Positions 7,528 to 14,731 of a stretch of DNA of 29,583 nucleotides are shown here, in pieces. Positions within the stretch are counted from its first letter, which is position 1. Each line of letters opens with the position of its first letter. The notes under the pieces were generated by a model. It was given only the letters and a program-made list of their open reading frames with translations, was not told the DNA's origin and did no database searches. This DNA comes from Dehalococcoidia bacterium (lineage in GTDB: Bacteria > Chloroflexota > Dehalococcoidia > Dehalococcoidales > E44-bin46): assembly GCA_030634425.1 (NCBI GenBank), contig DAOWAU010000002.1, forward strand, positions 1 through 29,583, read 5' to 3'. The translations under genes were made by a program, and so were the position numbers.

Positions 7528-9234
7528 TTATAAGACCAGGTTCAATATCCCGCCTACTATCAAAGCAGCTGTAATCATTATTCCTACCGACTTGAGCATA
7601 TTTGTAACCTTAAGCTCCCTGAGCAGAACAACAAAAGTAGCAATACAGGGGAAAAACGTAGATAAAACCACGCTGCCAATGATTAGTTGCTTGGTGGTTA
7701 GTGCTAGCGGGGCCAGCATACCCAGGGCTACATCCTTACGCAGGAAACCAATAGCTATAGCCGTTACTGCTTCCTTGGGTAGTCCCAGAATGCTGGTCAC
7801 TACTGGCGCGGCAAAATTGACAACAGCATTGAATATACCAAAGGCGTAAAGGATATTTATTACCGCCACAGCGCCCAGAATTATAGGAATAGCCTCCCTT
7901 AAGAAGCCACGGATTCTCATCCACAGTTTTCTTAAGACTGCTCGCCGTGATGGCAGGCGGTATGGCGGTATTTCTATGAGCAGCTCTGGACTGAATCCCT
8001 TGACAACGCGGTTAAGTATAACGCCTAGGGTGAGCCAGACGGCGAATAGTGTTCCGTAGACAATAGCCACATACTGCCCCCCGCGTGCCCCGACTAATCC
8101 GAAAATCATCGCCTGCGAGGCGGCGCAGGGTATGGCAATGGATATCAGTGTCGCTGCGATAAACCGCTCCCTTTTGCTTTCCAGAATGCGGGTAGCTAGA
8201 ATAGCGGGCACATTGCAGCCAAGCCCCAGCATGGTAGGGATGATGGCATAGCCGTGCAAGCCCAGGCGGTGCATAATGGTGTCCATCAGGACTGCCAGCC
8301 GTGGCAGGTAGCCTGTGTCCTCCAACAGCCCCAGTACTAGGTAGAAGGGGATGATGTAAGGTAGGACTACGGCGAAAGGGATATAGAGTCCGGTGGTCAG
8401 TAGCCCAAATGATTCAATAAAATTTACCTCCCCGCTGGTTACCTTGCCTATCAGGATGTGGTGGGGAAGGCTGCCCTCTCCCAGAGAACCGCTTAGTCTC
8501 AGTATGATCGGTGCCCACAGTCTGTTAAACAGGGGGTCGAGCACGTAGTTAATCAAGCCTTCACCGATGGCACGAACTGCCAGAAAGGAGCCAGCCAGAA
8601 CCCCTATAGCCAGAGCTGTGCCGCCCAGCGGCTTGGCGCTGGCATCCGCTATACGTTCCAGCCGGGTATGATGGCGGTGGGTAATATGCTGAACCTGGTC
8701 TGTGATATTGCCAATAGCGGCCCAGCGCTCCTCACGACTATGGGGAGGAATATCAGGCGAGGTTGCCTGGGAGATACTTTCTACCAGCTCTTTTATCCCC
8801 TGGCCGGTTGTAGCTACAGTAGGAATGATCGGCACTCCCAGGAGTTGCCTTAGTTTGTCCACATCAATATGTATTCCGCGATGTTTGGTATCATCCCACA
8901 TATTTAGGGCGACTACTACTGGGATTTTTCTTTCCAATAGCTGCAGGGTTAAATAAAGGTTTCTCTCCAGGTTGGTGGCATTCACCACATTTATGACTAT
9001 ATCTCCGCTGTCGAGCATCCGTAGAGCTACTTCCTCAGCTTCAGTGGTTGGTTCCAGGGTATAGGTGCCGGGGACATCGATAACCTCAACCCTCTTATCT
9101 CCCAGTTTCATAGAACCCTGAGTGTAGCCCACTGTGGTCCCTGGATAGTTGGAGACAATCACATGGACCTCGGTGAGACGGGAGAAAACGACGCTCTTCC
9201 CCACATTGGGGTTGCCCATCAACAGTATCTTCAT
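7528..9234 (-). CDS. feoB: Ferrous iron transport protein B (FeoB)
   Basis: A fused GTPase and Fe(II) permease of 568 aa. The G-domain shows G1 GNPNVGKS (7-14), G2 NYPGTTV (29-35), G3 DVPG (53-56) and a FeoB-type G4 NMWD (111-114). The membrane part has two Gate blocks with the conserved cysteines, in LGLGCNVPAILATRILESKRER, IPCAASQAMIFG and FFPCIATFVVLLRELK. The protein is shorter than E. coli FeoB (773 aa), mainly through a compact G-domain linker and lack of a C-terminal tail. It imports ferrous iron across the inner membrane, fitting an anoxic lifestyle. It follows feoA by 7 bp. Confidence 0.96.
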   Translation of the reverse strand: MKILLMGNPNVGKSVVFSRLTEVHVIVSNYPGTTVGYTQGSMKLGDKRVEVIDVPGTYTLEPTTEAEEVALRMLDSGDIVINVVNATNLERNLYLTLQLLERKIPVVVALNMWDDTKHRGIHIDVDKLRQLLGVPIIPTVATTGQGIKELVESISQATSPDIPPHSREERWAAIGNITDQVQHITHRHHTRLERIADASAKPLGGTALAIGVLAGSFLAVRAIGEGLINYVLDPLFNRLWAPIILRLSGSLGEGSLPHHILIGKVTSGEVNFIESFGLLTTGLYIPFAVVLPYIIPFYLVLGLLEDTGYLPRLAVLMDTIMHRLGLHGYAIIPTMLGLGCNVPAILATRILESKRERFIAATLISIAIPCAASQAMIFGLVGARGGQYVAIVYGTLFAVWLTLGVILNRVVKGFSPELLIEIPPYRLPSRRAVLRKLWMRIRGFLREAIPIILGAVAVINILYAFGIFNAVVNFAAPVVTSILGLPKEAVTAIAIGFLRKDVALGMLAPLALTTKQLIIGSVVLSTFFPCIATFVVLLRELKVTNMLKSVGIMITAALIVGGILNLVL

Positions 9235-9241
9235 CTGCTAC

Positions 9242-9484
9242 CTAAACCAGCTCAACTATTATCTTGTTAGCCATGCCAAAGCCGATGGCTACCTGAGCAT
9301 TACCTACTTTGATGGTGACCGGTCCTCGCATAAGTGTAGAGCCGGTCTTAATTATCTTCTGCCCAGGTCTGATTCCTAAAGCATTAAGGCGATTAATCAG
9401 GCCATGCCCCCCTTGAATTTGAAACACTATGCCGCTCTGTCCAGGCTGCATTTGGCGCAGAGTTATTTGCTTTCGCTTAGGCAT
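9242..9484 (-). CDS. feoA: Ferrous iron transport protein A (FeoA)
   Basis: An 80-aa SH3-like FeoA protein. The pattern LRQMQPGQSGIV, LINRLNALGIRPGQKI and the closing GFGMANKIIVE is typical of the family. It is a small cytoplasmic partner thought to support FeoB function. The start ATG has an AAGGGGTG Shine-Dalgarno 5 nt upstream. It is co-transcribed with feoB and lies 81 bp after fur, and that gap contains a perfect palindrome that could be its operator. Confidence 0.93.
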   Translation of the reverse strand: MPKRKQITLRQMQPGQSGIVFQIQGGHGLINRLNALGIRPGQKIIKTGSTLMRGPVTIKVGNAQVAIGFGMANKIIVELV

Positions 9485-9528
9485 AAATCACCCCTTTTAG
9501 TCCTTTCAATAAGAGCACTCCATATAAG

Positions 9529-9549
9529 TACAAATGCTTGTCATTTGTA
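9529..9549. promoter_or_regulatory. Palindrome upstream of feoA (candidate metalloregulator operator)
   Basis: TACAAATG (9529-9536) and CATTTGTA (9542-9549) are perfect inverted 8-mers separated by 5 bp. The site lies 45 bp before the feoA start, in the fur-feoA gap, where an iron-dependent repressor would be expected to bind. It does not match the classical 19-bp Fur box closely. Confidence 0.55.
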
Positions 9550-9565
9550 ATGAAGAGCTGAAAAA

Positions 9566-9997
9566 TCACTTCTTCTTTTGGCGGCACTCGGAGCAATAGC
9601 CGGTCATCCGAACCTCAGCGCCAGTGACTTCAAAGCCCTTCTCGCGGCCGATATTCTCTTTCATCTTCGGACTCACCAAACACTCAAACTCGACAACTTT
9701 ACCGCACCCCAGGCATACCAGGTGATGATGCTCGGCGGATGTTTTCACCTCATAGTGATGGTGGGTCTCATCAAAGTGAAGCTCCTCTATTAGACCTAGC
9801 TCCTTAAGCCTCCGCAGCGTTCGATAAACAGTGGATAAGCTAAGGCGAGCTTGCTTCTTCTTGGCTTGGCGATAGATTTCATCGGCATCTAGGTGTCTCC
9901 GGCGAATGATTTCCAGAATTAAAGCCCGCTGGCGGGTCATTCTTGCCCCGGCCAAATTTAGCCCTTTGTGGTTAGTGTCTAAAGTTTGTCCTTTCAT
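9566..9997 (-). CDS. fur: Fur family metal-dependent transcriptional regulator
   Basis: A 143-aa Fur/PerR/Zur-family repressor. I place the start at the ATG at 9997, which has an AAGGACAGGG Shine-Dalgarno. The longer frame from a TTG at 10033 would start inside the predicted operator. The N-terminal winged helix includes MTRQRALILEIIRRR and LSLSTVYRTLRRLKELGLI. The C-terminal half has the HHHYEV metal region, CLGC and YCSEC structural zinc cysteines, and HHLVCLGCGKVVEF. Position before feoAB suggests iron sensing. PerR or Zur specificity cannot be excluded. Confidence 0.92.
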   Translation of the reverse strand: MKGQTLDTNHKGLNLAGARMTRQRALILEIIRRRHLDADEIYRQAKKKQARLSLSTVYRTLRRLKELGLIEELHFDETHHHYEVKTSAEHHHLVCLGCGKVVEFECLVSPKMKENIGREKGFEVTGAEVRMTGYCSECRQKKK

Positions 9998-10007
9998 CGC
10001 CCTGTCC

Positions 10008-10036
10008 TTATTGCTAATGCTAATTAGTAGCAATAA
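10008..10036. promoter_or_regulatory. Inverted repeat over the fur transcription start (candidate autoregulatory operator)
   Basis: TTATTGCTA (10008-10016) and TAGCAATAA (10028-10036) are perfect 9-bp arms around an A/T-rich 11-bp centre. The site begins right at the fur -10 and covers the expected start, so a bound repressor would block initiation. Confidence 0.6.
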
Positions 10037-10066
10037 ATTCTAGCACGTTTGATGTCTCGCTGTCAA
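10037..10066 (-). promoter_or_regulatory. fur promoter
   Basis: The -35 is a perfect TTGACA (10061-10066) and the -10 is TAGAAT (10037-10042), with an 18-bp spacer. The start should fall near 10030, inside the adjacent inverted repeat. Confidence 0.72.
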
Positions 10067-10195
10067 TGCCTAGTGTGGGGGTTTTTGGAGGGGGAATCGA
10101 GGTATTCTGTGGGCTAGAAGTTTGAGACTTCCAATTGCTTTTTTATTTCAGGAATAGCACGCCGGGCGACTCGTTGACCCCTGAGGATGCACTCC

Positions 10196-11797
10196 TTACT
10201 CCCACAGCTCTTCGATATCCTTTTCCGCCTGTTCGCTGGGGATAAAGTCCTTGTAGGACGCAGCCGAGCCGTATTCCCGAGGCTGGAATGCCACTGGCAT
10301 GGGCACAGCGTGGCCAAAGATGAGTGCCTGTTGTTTTGATGCCAGCTTGGCTAACACAGATTTGAGTTCATTCTTACCCGATATACCAGCCAGCACACTA
10401 TCAATATCACGGTTGTTGTCTAAGAAAAAGGTTGTCTTGGTTCCGATTTGGGACATAACCTCGTCATCAATGCCGCTGGGTCTCTGGTCAATTACCAGCA
10501 GGGTAACATTATATTTGCGCATCTCACGAGCAATAACGCCGAAGATGGTCTGGGTGGCCACCTCCGGATTAAGGAATTTATGTGCTTCCTCAATAGTTAT
10601 CACCAGAGGACGTGGTGGAGCTGTATCCTCCCCCTGCGCTTTCTCCGTTCTCTCCCGATATTGGTTGTGGATACGCCGGGTAAGCAGGTTGGCTACCAGA
10701 ATATAAGCGGTAATATCAGTATATCTACCAAATTCCAGGACTACATTTATCCCCTGGTCAAGGTATTCCAGAATGTGCCTTACCGGATTATCAGGGACAT
10801 GGGGTTCGAGGAAGGGGAGTCGCCTGATAGTGGCTAGTCCTCGTTGTAGGTTTTGGAAGGTGCTTTCATGTATATTCAGTTCTTTTAATAGTTCCCTAGT
10901 CTCATCCGAATCCTTGAGTTCTGACACTTCCTGCAACCAATTTCTGCCAAACCTGCGGCGTATCTGATAGACAGCTTCAACGGCGGGCTCAGTAAGGTTT
11001 AATGTCTGGCGAAGTAATACCATATCTTCAGCCTCTATCTCGTCATAGCCAATCCTGACCACAAAATCGGTGCTTACCCGCCGGCGCCTTGAGTTTTCTT
11101 CATCAAGGGTAAACACCGCTACCTTTGATGAGAAAAGCTGCTTTAGGGCTTTAACCTTCTGACCTTCTTCGTTCCTAGCTTCCCAGCCATACTCACTGTG
11201 CATATCAAAGATTAGGTTTACTGCTTTACTCTTCTGTAGCATGCCAATAAGCAGCAGCCTGGTGAAAAAGGTCTTCCCTGTGCCACTCTTGCCAAATATG
11301 CCGTTTGACCGTTTGACCAATTCTGGCAGGTCAAGGCAAAGCTTGGTCTCCATATCTAGCGGTGTTCCAATATAGAACCGTTTTTCATCTTCGCTGCCAA
11401 AGACCAACTCTATGTCTTGGTCTGAGGCCAGATTTACTGGGGAGAAGTGGGTAGGCACTGTCTTGACTGGCTGTGGCCCCTCAATCAGGCTGGTAGCATC
11501 ACCGCCGATAGTGAGATATGGGGAGACATGAAGTGTTCCGTAGGTACTGGTTCCGGCTAATACCTCAGCGGTAAAAGGGTCGGAGACATCAGGCGGAGTA
11601 ACAGTGAGCTTCTGGTCTACCACCCCCAGGTTGACATCGCTTATCATGCCGAAGAAGCGCCGCTTTTCCCCTTCAATGGTTACATAGCGCCCCACCGCCA
11701 TATCCTCGACTGAAGCCGAGCTATCCAGCCTCACCTCTACCCCTTTGTTTAATGAACCCGAGGTAACAATACCCAGCCTCTTGGTCTCTTCGGTCAT
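10196..11797 (-). CDS. herA: HerA-type DNA translocase ATPase (HAS-barrel plus DUF87 RecA-like core)
   Basis: A 533-aa HerA/FtsK-superfamily ATPase. The N-terminal 90 or so residues look like a HAS-barrel (VGRYVTIEGEKRRFFGMISD). The motor has Walker A GKSGTGKT (169-176), Walker B with tandem acids LVITIEEAH (398-406), and a HerA-like IDQRPSGI (436-443) sensor segment. HerA hexamers translocate on DNA and drive the NurA nuclease in end resection. The start ATG overlaps the upstream HAS-barrel gene stop by 4 bp (ATGA), so translation is coupled. It is the last gene in the nurA operon. FtsK-HerA proteins also occur in defence systems, but NurA as neighbour favours repair. Confidence 0.9.
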   Translation of the reverse strand: MTEETKRLGIVTSGSLNKGVEVRLDSSASVEDMAVGRYVTIEGEKRRFFGMISDVNLGVVDQKLTVTPPDVSDPFTAEVLAGTSTYGTLHVSPYLTIGGDATSLIEGPQPVKTVPTHFSPVNLASDQDIELVFGSEDEKRFYIGTPLDMETKLCLDLPELVKRSNGIFGKSGTGKTFFTRLLLIGMLQKSKAVNLIFDMHSEYGWEARNEEGQKVKALKQLFSSKVAVFTLDEENSRRRRVSTDFVVRIGYDEIEAEDMVLLRQTLNLTEPAVEAVYQIRRRFGRNWLQEVSELKDSDETRELLKELNIHESTFQNLQRGLATIRRLPFLEPHVPDNPVRHILEYLDQGINVVLEFGRYTDITAYILVANLLTRRIHNQYRERTEKAQGEDTAPPRPLVITIEEAHKFLNPEVATQTIFGVIAREMRKYNVTLLVIDQRPSGIDDEVMSQIGTKTTFFLDNNRDIDSVLAGISGKNELKSVLAKLASKQQALIFGHAVPMPVAFQPREYGSAASYKDFIPSEQAEKDIEELWE

Positions 11798-12387
11798 GTT
11801 TTAATCCTTTCCAGAATGGCTTTGAGCTGATTGAAATTGCCACTGAGCGATATGGCTAACTCCTTGCCCGCGGTCACTAAAAAAGCGCGGTGGTCTTCAT
11901 ATACCTCGCTCATCTGGCGCAGCGAGGCAGCAATAAGCTCCTCGGGAGAGACAGGCAGGCGAGTGTTAATCAATATATTGAGGAAGCTGAAAGACTGGCT
12001 GAACTCTTTCACTTCTTGGGGGGAGCAGAGGTAAACAAAGCCGTGGATTCGGGCTGGCTTGGGTGGTAGATAGTGATGCAATGTATCACCCTGCCTGTGC
12101 CCCACCACCACCGCCCCGAATTCGCTTTTAAGCAGCTTCAAAAGCTGTGGGCTTGCCTGATAGATGCCTTCCTCAGTGGTCTCATCCTTGCCTCTGGCAA
12201 TGGGGCGCCGACCAGGCTCAAGACTGGTGGTAGTGGCGTTATAGACGATGCCATATAACTCCACATCCGAATCTCTGGTCTTTACCAGGCTGCCTAAAGG
12301 CGGCGACTGATAAAGCTCATAGCACTGCGCCACGAAGTCGGTGGTGCTGGCTTCAATAACCTCGCCTACTCTCTGTGTTTCGCCCAT
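11794..12387 (-). CDS. Stand-alone HAS-barrel domain protein
   Basis: A 197-aa soluble protein. Its opening, VGEVIEASTTDFVAQCYELYQSP then PLGSLVKTRDSDVELYGIVYNA, resembles the HAS-barrel found at the N-terminus of HerA and ATP-synthase subunits. It has no Walker motif. The C-terminal half is helical and ends in a predicted amphipathic stretch. It lies directly between the transglutaminase-like gene (18 bp) and herA (4-bp overlap), and has a GGGAGG Shine-Dalgarno. I infer it is an accessory subunit of the HerA-NurA machine, perhaps mediating ring contacts. This assignment comes from domain resemblance only. Confidence 0.65.
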   Translation of the reverse strand: MGETQRVGEVIEASTTDFVAQCYELYQSPPLGSLVKTRDSDVELYGIVYNATTTSLEPGRRPIARGKDETTEEGIYQASPQLLKLLKSEFGAVVVGHRQGDTLHHYLPPKPARIHGFVYLCSPQEVKEFSQSFSFLNILINTRLPVSPEELIAASLRQMSEVYEDHRAFLVTAGKELAISLSGNFNQLKAILERIKT

Positions 12388-12405
12388 CCTTTATGCCTCC
12401 CGGTG

Positions 12406-13224
12406 TCAAAATTCAATGAACCAGCCTTCAATCTCATCATAAAATTTCCATCCCTCCTCGCTGGAACAGTCAATAAACATCCTCCATTCCTCATCTTCAT
12501 CCTCAACCGCAACTATAACATGATTGGGGTACTGAGGGTCAGTAGGGTTGTCAATATCTATATAAACGAAGCTGAGCTTGTAGGGATATGGTGTCGCCTT
12601 AAGTAGAGTGGCGAGAAGTATGGTTAAATCTTCACAATCACCCTCGCCCTCGGTAAGGGTCTCTATCGGCCAGCGGGGAACTTCCCCGATATCTTTGGAG
12701 TATACTGTTAGCTGACTCACCATATTGAATGCTTCTTGAACAAATTCTCGCCCACCACTGGACTGCTGGTAAAAGCTGGGAATAACCTCGGTAAATTCGT
12801 CCGGGTGGACATAAGGCCTGTAGTCAAACACGGTGCAAATACCGTCGTTACACTGGAGTGAGACGGTCTTATTAGGCTTGGGGGTATTGCTCCAGCTGCG
12901 GTAGCTCTCCAGGGGCAGCACCCACTTGCGCAAATTGCCGTCCATATCCTTCCATACCCATGCTATATTCCCCTCTGAAATAGAAGTATAGGGCACTGTC
13001 AGGGATTGCTCCGATTCAGCCGAAGTAGCGGGCTGCTCAGTCCATACCTTACCGTATCTGCTTTCCAGTTCACTATAGTTATCTAGGAGACGACCATATT
13101 GCTCTGTTAGGGAGGCAAGCGCATGCTCTAACTGGCTAACCTTGTTGTATTGCCATCCCAGAAGAGCCAGTGCAACCGAAAGCAGAATTATTGTAATCAG
13201 AAGTGTTCTGTTCCACCTAACCAT
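12406..13224 (-). CDS. Membrane-anchored transglutaminase-like protein
   Basis: A 272-aa protein with a single N-terminal membrane anchor (about residues 8-24), then a predicted coiled-coil (28-62), then a transglutaminase-like papain-fold domain. The catalytic triad is visible: GEGDCEDL with Cys197, YPNHVIVAV with His235, and MFIDCSS with Asp252. The anchor orientation suggests the domain faces outside the cell. Such domains can be proteases or amidases, or can cross-link proteins. It sits inside the nurA-herA operon, 19 bp after the lysine-rich ORF, which is an odd place for a surface enzyme. The functional link to DNA processing is unknown. Confidence 0.8.
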   Translation of the reverse strand: MVRWNRTLLITIILLSVALALLGWQYNKVSQLEHALASLTEQYGRLLDNYSELESRYGKVWTEQPATSAESEQSLTVPYTSISEGNIAWVWKDMDGNLRKWVLPLESYRSWSNTPKPNKTVSLQCNDGICTVFDYRPYVHPDEFTEVIPSFYQQSSGGREFVQEAFNMVSQLTVYSKDIGEVPRWPIETLTEGEGDCEDLTILLATLLKATPYPYKLSFVYIDIDNPTDPQYPNHVIVAVEDEDEEWRMFIDCSSEEGWKFYDEIEGWFIEF

Positions 13225-13243
13225 GCTTTACCTATTCGGTTTT

Positions 13244-13312
13244 CTATTTCTTCTTCTTTTTATCCTTGCTCTGCTTGGGCTTCTTTATGTTCTTCCTTCC
13301 TTTAGTTCCCAT
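13244..13312 (-). CDS. Very small lysine-rich ORF (22 aa), function unknown
   Basis: A 23-codon frame (ATG to TAG) preceded by an almost perfect AAAAGGAGG Shine-Dalgarno at the right distance. The peptide begins Met-Gly-Thr-Lys-Gly-Arg-Lys and ends in five lysines; about half of its residues are lysine and it has one acidic residue. A basic peptide of this type could bind nucleic acid or a partner protein, but nothing proves it is made. It sits between nurA (95 bp) and the transglutaminase-like gene (19 bp) in the same orientation. It could instead be a translated leader that delivers ribosomes to the next gene. Confidence 0.5.
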   Translation of the reverse strand: MGTKGRKNIKKPKQSKDKKKKK

Positions 13313-13407
13313 CTCTTTCCTCCTTTTAATAAACTACTTTGCTCTTTCTATCCTTACTTAACCTCTCTAAGTTATACATTATATATAATAAGGAAGCTTG
13401 AAGGGGT

Positions 13408-14604
13408 TTATATCCACCTTGTTCTTTTGCTCCTGCTCTTGGCTGAGCCGATACTGGGTAGGTGTTCCTCCACCATAGACGACTCCACTAATTGCCAGAA
13501 GTTCTCCCTATCGGCTCCAGTTACCACCGCCTGTTCATGGGCTTCGCTTAGGGCTACCGGGTATCCCTGTCCCCGCTGGCACTGGTCTAAAACCAGGGTG
13601 TGGACCAGATTGAGCAGGCTATCATCGGTTGCCACCCACTGGGGAATCTCAACCCTGGCTACCTCATCATCAACCCTCAGGTAGAAGAAATAGACCCGAT
13701 GCCCTCCGTAGCGCTTCTGGATTTTAGACTGGCTGATAAACAGGGCTGATCTTTCCCTCTCGCTTAGTAGATTGAGGAACAGCTCCCTGTCCTGAACACC
13801 GGCTACCGCATCGCAGTCGCTTTTCCCGCAGGTTTTGCAATGGAGGTCGGTATCAACAATATCTTGGGGGCAGAGGGCTACCCGCAGGGCATTAATTACA
13901 TCGGTGCTGCGGGGGAAGCTGATATAGCTGGCAAGGGCGAGCTTCTTATCGCTATTAACCTTTCTCATATTATCAAGACAGCTGAGAAAGCCTTTATTCA
14001 GCAGGGCTTCAGCGACAAATTCGGGGTAAGCCTCTAGACCCCAGAGAATAAGTGAACCGTCAAGCAGGGCCACACTTGAGCCGCCCGGCGGCAGCTCCGA
14101 GGCTAGTTTGGCTAACTGGCAGCACTCGTCTACGCTGCGCTTTACTCCCAGAAGGGTGCCCTCTATGGGTTGCTCACGACCTTTAGCCTCAGTTGAGGCG
14201 ATAACCAGCTCTTCATCTTCGGAATAGAGACAGGGGAAACTATCCAGGGTGGCACTGGGGGAGTCACCGTAGTGGAGAACGACCGAGCCTATATTTATGA
14301 GATAGCACCTTGTTGACCGATGTCGGTCGACGTCGATGTGAGAGCCATCGGTAGCCAGGACGGTGAACTCTGCGGGGGCGGGCGGTGGTTTGTGATGCTG
14401 GTCAAGCCCATCCACCAAACCAGCCACCAGCCAGGTGGTCCTGCTGGTGGCAATCTTCTTTTGTAAGTCTTTGAAGTTGGAAGCCTGACTGTGAATGACA
14501 TCCAGAGCAGTCTGGAGGCGTTTCTGCCTCTCCTCGCTGCCAGCCTTCAGTCTGGCTAGCATATTTCCCACCTGTGCCACAACCCTGGTTAAATTTAACG
14601 ACAT
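13408..14604 (-). CDS. nurA: NurA domain nuclease
   Basis: A 398-aa NurA-family nuclease, counted from the ATG at 14604; the frame is open up to a TTG at 14652, which lies inside the predicted promoter. The two conserved metal-binding acid motifs are clear: LATDGSHIDVDRH (D86 region) and VALLDGSLILWGLE (D182 region). NurA degrades DNA ends and works with HerA in resection. An inserted CKTCGKSDC cluster (Cys-x2-Cys-x4-Cys) may bind zinc. The lysine/arginine-rich C-terminus (SAKSRSKRTRW) could contact DNA. First gene of the operon ending in herA. Confidence 0.87.
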   Translation of the reverse strand: MSLNLTRVVAQVGNMLARLKAGSEERQKRLQTALDVIHSQASNFKDLQKKIATSRTTWLVAGLVDGLDQHHKPPPAPAEFTVLATDGSHIDVDRHRSTRCYLINIGSVVLHYGDSPSATLDSFPCLYSEDEELVIASTEAKGREQPIEGTLLGVKRSVDECCQLAKLASELPPGGSSVALLDGSLILWGLEAYPEFVAEALLNKGFLSCLDNMRKVNSDKKLALASYISFPRSTDVINALRVALCPQDIVDTDLHCKTCGKSDCDAVAGVQDRELFLNLLSERERSALFISQSKIQKRYGGHRVYFFYLRVDDEVARVEIPQWVATDDSLLNLVHTLVLDQCQRGQGYPVALSEAHEQAVVTGADRENFWQLVESSMVEEHLPSIGSAKSRSKRTRWI

Positions 14605-14622
14605 CCCTCTTACTCTTGCTTC

Positions 14623-14652
14623 ATTATAATTAATTAAAACCGATGAACACAA
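14623..14652 (-). promoter_or_regulatory. Predicted nurA operon promoter
   Basis: A perfect -10 TATAAT (14623-14628) and a partial -35 TTGTGT (14647-14652), 18 bp apart, lie immediately before the nurA ATG at 14604. The mRNA leader would be only about 12 nt. This supports the ATG over the upstream TTG. Confidence 0.55.
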
Positions 14653-14669
14653 GCGGTGCTCTGCTTGGT

Positions 14670-14731
14670 AAACAACCTTGGTCGGGTTAGAGATAGCGAG
14701 GTCAGATGTGCTACAATGACCAAGGTTGTTT
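14670..14731. promoter_or_regulatory. Long inverted repeat overlapping the LysE-type gene start
   Basis: The arms 14670-14683 and 14718-14731 are perfect 14-mers (AAACAACCTTGGTC and its complement) around a 34-nt spacer. The right arm overlaps the last base of the ATG at 14716 and ends in a T-run. In RNA it could mask the start or act as an attenuator; in DNA it could be a spaced operator. Confidence 0.6.

Noticed and set aside
9997..10033. Longer fur start at TTG 10033
   Set aside because: It would begin inside the operator-like repeat at the expected transcription start; the ATG at 9997 has a good Shine-Dalgarno and gives the family length.
10114..10317. 67-codon reverse frame overlapping the end of herA
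   Set aside because: Most of it lies in another frame of herA, the composition is atypical and there is no convincing Shine-Dalgarno.
13142..13684. Forward 180-codon hydrophobic frame across the nurA-transglutaminase gap
   Set aside because: It is antisense to two well-supported genes and to the lysine-rich ORF; the leucine/phenylalanine run is the complement of lysine codons.
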